From: Chloroflexota bacterium
Lineage (GTDB): Bacteria > Chloroflexota > Anaerolineae > B4-G1 > SLSP01
Assembly: GCA_022707725.1 (NCBI GenBank)
Contig: JAKJAB010000225.1
Coordinates: 272 to 6,115, forward strand
Direction: 5' to 3'
Length of the DNA: 5,844 bases
Below the pieces are notes generated by a model. It searched no databases, was not told the DNA's origin, and saw only the letters and a program-made list of their open reading frames with translations. The position numbers were made by a program, and so were the translations under genes. Shown here one piece after another: positions 3,744 through 5,844 of this stretch (the stretch's first letter is position 1; every line of letters begins with the position of its first letter).

Positions 3744-4655
3744 TCAATCTGGTTCCCAGGGAGTTGGATCGATACTGTGCTGCACCAAGAAGTCGCGGTG
3801 TTGGGCCTGTAATTCGTCGGAGAGCTGCTGCACCTGTGAGGGCGTCAGCAACGGCAACTTGGTGACGACAGAAACGTAGTACGTCGTGTGTTTACCGTCG
3901 CCGTGGGCCTCGATGTGGACGATCCCCGCCTCGCGCAGCATATCCAGCGCGCCGGGGCGGTACACACCGCTCCTGGTCTCGCCTAGAACCGTATTCCGCG
4001 AACACGGCACCCGTTGCATAATCTCGCGGATCGGGATGTGCTGTAGCCGTGTCCATTCGCTGTTCGCGGCGTTTTTGTCCATTGCGCGGATCGTCGTGTA
4101 GACGAGAAACGCTTTACGTGCCTTCAGGTAGGGCTTCCAGAAGGTGTCCGCGTAATTACTCACCGGATACCAGCCTCCACCGGCTCGGCCATAGGTGTCG
4201 AGCTGCGGTATGTCTGGCTCATCTTCTGGTTCTGGGGAGATGCCTTGCAACGCCGCGATCTGCTCCTGGAGCAGCTTCCGTGTGGTGGGGTCGATGACCT
4301 GACGCAAGATAGATGCCAAAATGCCGACCGTGTTGCTCGCATCTTCCGAAGTCTCCCCTGTCACGTCGGAAGGCGCGCTGATCTGATGTGGCATCCGTTC
4401 CTCGATGACGAAGCGCGCCTCCGTACCGTTACCGCTTAGCCGGTGCAGCGTGCGCGCGATCACCGTGTAGAGCCGGTTCTCCAACCACTCTACCGCGTAC
4501 CCGTTTTTGACGGCGATCACCAGCGTATCGTCGTCATCGTACCCCACGCACTGTGTGTCCCGCAACCACGTGTCGAACGTCGCGCGCGTCATCTGGAGCT
4601 CAAGCTCTCCAAGCGCAGCTTGCCATAGTCGTGATGGATCGACGCTGATCGTCAT
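3744..4655 (-). CDS. DnaA N-terminal-domain protein with winged-helix C-terminal region, replication-initiator-like
   Basis: A 303-aa protein. Residues 9-85 match DnaA domain I (DnaA_N): LWQAALGELELQMTRATFDTW, then TLVIAVKNGYAVEWLENRL and a final strand RFVIEE, keeping the W, F-x-x-W and 'N-x-x-A-x-x-W' landmarks. In DnaA this domain binds partners such as DnaB and other DnaA molecules. The AAA+ ATPase and the helix-turn-helix domain IV of DnaA are absent. Residues 86-158 are an acidic, low-complexity linker. Residues 160-290 are predicted helical with a winged-helix look: GWYPVSNYADTFWKPYLKAR, then MQRVPCSRNTVLGETRSGVYRPGALDMLREAGIVHIE and HTTYYVSVV, ending in LPLLTPSQVQQLSDELQAQH. That arrangement recalls a set of Chloroflexota proteins, from memory. 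It starts with ATG at 4655 after GGAGGG and overlaps the previous gene by 4 bp (ATGA). A role in starting replication of the element is inferred. Confidence 0.93.
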   Translation of the reverse strand: MTISVDPSRLWQAALGELELQMTRATFDTWLRDTQCVGYDDDDTLVIAVKNGYAVEWLENRLYTVIARTLHRLSGNGTEARFVIEERMPHQISAPSDVTGETSEDASNTVGILASILRQVIDPTTRKLLQEQIAALQGISPEPEDEPDIPQLDTYGRAGGGWYPVSNYADTFWKPYLKARKAFLVYTTIRAMDKNAANSEWTRLQHIPIREIMQRVPCSRNTVLGETRSGVYRPGALDMLREAGIVHIEAHGDGKHTTYYVSVVTKLPLLTPSQVQQLSDELQAQHRDFLVQHSIDPTPWEPD

Positions 4656-5134
4656 GCTCCCTCCGGGGGGGACAGAATGAGAGCTGTAGGCACCGGCAGC
4701 GCGGAGGTGATGCCGGCGATATCCAATTCCGCCGCTGTGTGCGGGATGCCGCCGGCGTCGGTCCCCGGCAGCTCCATAAACCCGAAGAGGGCGTGTGGGT
4801 GCATCTCGGCAGCGGTGAGGATCGCCTTCGTCAGATGCACGGCTACGCGCCCCATCTGGTAAATTGCCTGATCGCTGTGAGAACGTCGCTTGCTACCGAA
4901 GCTGGAGGCTTTCTCCGGCGTGCGACATTCCAGTGGAGTGAACAAGAATCGGTAGCTGTGATCGTTCCATGCAAATCGAATGAGCCACGCAACGGTGTTA
5001 CCGCTGTTCCCTTGAGAGATCTGGTAATTCGTTGCCCCGAAGTTATCCAGCAGCTCTATAATCTCGGCCTGCGATTTCGCCGGATGTACCGTGGTCATCC
5101 AGTAATTCGCCTCTTCTGCGTAGCGTAAAGTCAT
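4652..5134 (-). CDS. 160-aa phage/plasmid-type protein of unknown function
   Basis: Starts with ATG at 5134, 3 bp after the previous stop, behind a weak GGTGAC; the stop TGA at 4652-4654 overlaps the next ATG. Residues 12-36 (WMTTVHPAKSQAEIIELLDNFGA) followed by VAWLIRFAWNDHSYRFLFTPL and, at 90-122, YQMGRVAVHLTKAILTAAEMHPHALFGFMELP match in order a small protein type seen in many phages and plasmids: 'V-x-K-S-x-x-E-I-x-x-L-L-x-x-Y/F-G-A', a strand pair that ends in a polar loop, then a long helix and an 'F-x-E/M-x-L-P' end. I recall this layout but no known function. The middle (PEKASSFGSKRRSHSDQ) is a charged loop. Its coupling to the DnaA-domain protein suggests joint production. Confidence 0.85.
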   Translation of the reverse strand: MTLRYAEEANYWMTTVHPAKSQAEIIELLDNFGATNYQISQGNSGNTVAWLIRFAWNDHSYRFLFTPLECRTPEKASSFGSKRRSHSDQAIYQMGRVAVHLTKAILTAAEMHPHALFGFMELPGTDAGGIPHTAAELDIAGITSALPVPTALILSPPEGA

Positions 5135-5137
5135 AAG

Positions 5138-5422
5138 TCACCGTCTTCCGTTTCCCGTTAATGCTGCGCGCGGGCGCTGTTGCTCGACGAGCCGGGCCGG
5201 TAGCACCACGCGCGTGTCCTCGACGAGCACGCCGCCGGCAGGCCGCGTTTCGATCCGCCGCTGTAGTTCTCCATCCGTCATTTCATACAGCGCCAGCCGG
5301 TCCAATAATTCTCTCACTTCATCCATTGCTATTCTGACATAGATGCGCGCCTGGGCCTCGTTGAACGGATATTCCAACAGACCATGAGCTTGAATAAGAA
5401 ATTCTAAAGCCCTATTCCGCAT
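5138..5422 (-). CDS. 94-aa unknown helical protein
   Basis: The frame is open from an ATG at 5455, but the better start is the ATG at 5422, which has AGGAGG at 5429-5434 with a 6-nt spacer. This makes an 11-bp overlap with the upstream gene and a 94-aa product. Residues 1-65 are amphipathic helices (NRALEFLIQAHGLLEYPF, QARIYVRIAMDEVRELLDRLALYEMTDGELQRRIE). The basic C-terminal part (VLVEDTRVVLPARLVEQQRPRAALTGNGRR) may be disordered. No family is recognised. Its place between the winged-helix protein and the phage-type protein suggests an accessory function in the same module. Confidence 0.84.
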   Translation of the reverse strand: MRNRALEFLIQAHGLLEYPFNEAQARIYVRIAMDEVRELLDRLALYEMTDGELQRRIETRPAGGVLVEDTRVVLPARLVEQQRPRAALTGNGRR

Positions 5423-5844
5423 TGTTTCCCTCCTCCTCACCGGAAAACTGGCCAACTTGTAAAACGGTGGCCAACTCGGCCAACGGTGGCAAACGGTCTG
5501 TCAGCACGTGTGCGTTCTGTTGTGCAGGATCTTTGATGACCCATCCTCGCGCTCGCCACTCTGCCAGCAAACGCCTGGATTCATTCCGTTGGTATCCGTG
5601 CTCTTGCAATAGTGCAAGTGTCAACCGATCTCCGTCTGCGCGCGCCGCTTCAACAACCTGCATTTCCTGCTCGGTCAGCGCAGGACCGGGCTGCACCGTC
5701 GCGTCGATCAACACGCTCTTGTCCAGGTAATACGCCTGGAACAGCCCCCAGCGGTCGGAGAGGGCGAGGCCGGGCCGGTTCGCCGGGATGTTGACCGCCT
5801 CCGCACACTCCACCGCGCGCGCGACCTCTGCCGACCGCACGCGA
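5412..5844 (-). CDS. C-terminal part of a larger protein with winged-helix tail (partial, runs off right edge)
   Basis: The frame is open to the right edge, and a GTG at 5840 is the only start in reach. The sequence begins mid-domain, so I treat it as the C-terminal 144 residues of a larger protein, ending with TAG at 5412-5414. The first part contains RSAEVARAVECAEAVNIPANRPG and LSDRWGLFQAYYLDKSVLID. A second part, LTEQEMQVVEAARADGDRLTLALLQEHGYQRNESRRLLAEWRARGWVIKD, is a good winged-helix fold with QRNESRRLLAEW as recognition helix, followed by a polar tail (SGEEEGNNAE). The Glu-rich end is partly encoded by the ribosome binding site of the next gene. ATPases of the HerA/FtsK and related types can have such a tail, but no ATPase motif is present here, so the class stays open. 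Confidence 0.8.
   Translation of the reverse strand, partial: RVRSAEVARAVECAEAVNIPANRPGLALSDRWGLFQAYYLDKSVLIDATVQPGPALTEQEMQVVEAARADGDRLTLALLQEHGYQRNESRRLLAEWRARGWVIKDPAQQNAHVLTDRLPPLAELATVLQVGQFSGEEEGNNAE
5429..5434 (-). promoter_or_regulatory. ribosome binding site that fixes the start of the 94-aa gene
   Basis: AGGAGG lies 6 nt before the ATG at 5422, inside the end of the upstream gene. The alternative ATG at 5455 has no comparable site, so the shorter protein is preferred. Confidence 0.75.

Noticed and set aside
5423..5455. Longer start of the 94-aa gene (ATG at 5455)
   Set aside because: It has no ribosome binding site and would enlarge the overlap to 44 bp, whereas the ATG at 5422 has an ideal one.
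1..5844. CRISPR array, tRNA, rRNA or insertion sequence
   Set aside because: No regularly spaced direct repeats, cloverleaf, rRNA-like sequence, transposase or terminal inverted repeats were seen.

Overview
The window looks like part of a mobile or extrachromosomal element (plasmid or integrated element) from a bacterium of moderately high GC. All supported genes lie on the minus strand, so they read from high to low coordinates. A DnaA domain-I protein with a winged-helix C-terminal half, the phage- and plasmid-like small proteins, and heptanucleotide repeats between genes recall elements of Chloroflexota. That host call rests on recalled family resemblance, not on a search. There are no rRNA, tRNA, CRISPR or insertion-sequence signatures.

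Layout in reading order. (1) Positions 5844-3744 hold a tight four-gene operon: the C-terminal part of a larger protein with a winged-helix tail (cut by the window edge), a 94-aa unknown protein, a 160-aa phage/plasmid-type unknown protein, and a 303-aa protein with a DnaA N-terminal domain but no AAA+ ATPase. The genes overlap by 11 bp, are 3 bp apart, and overlap by 4 bp. (2) Positions 3743-3335 are a gene-free control region of about 410 bp. It holds a perfect 44-bp palindrome made of two 22-bp dyads directly after the DnaA-like gene, a strong bidirectional terminator, a diverged third dyad, an AT-rich stretch, a foldback, a heptamer array, and a promoter for the next genes. It is the best candidate here for a replication origin, operator or partition site. 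(3) Positions 3334-2529 hold a zinc-ribbon single-pass membrane protein and a 62-aa two-helix membrane protein, ended by a terminator.

(4) Positions 2483-1205 hold a complete tyrosine recombinase. Its promoter has perfect TTGACA and TATAAT hexamers 17 bp apart, a 16-bp perfect operator-like palindrome at the expected transcription start, and a leader with an inverted repeat of two 11-bp arms around 7 bp. A 50-aa membrane-type small ORF follows 3 bp after the recombinase stop. (5) Positions 1033-680 hold a 117-aa protein with a MerR/excisionase-like helix-turn-helix. (6) Positions 561-1 hold the N-terminus of a larger protein, possibly a helicase, that runs off the left edge.

A coherent reading, by inference, is a replication and maintenance module: the DnaA-like protein acts near the dyad repeats, and the recombinase, under an apparent repressor site, resolves multimers or integrates and excises the element, perhaps with the helix-turn-helix protein as directionality factor. 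The least explained items are the 44-bp palindrome with its third copy, the 11-7-11 inverted repeat in the recombinase leader, and the three heptamer arrays that supply the ends of two small ORFs and the -35 box of a promoter.
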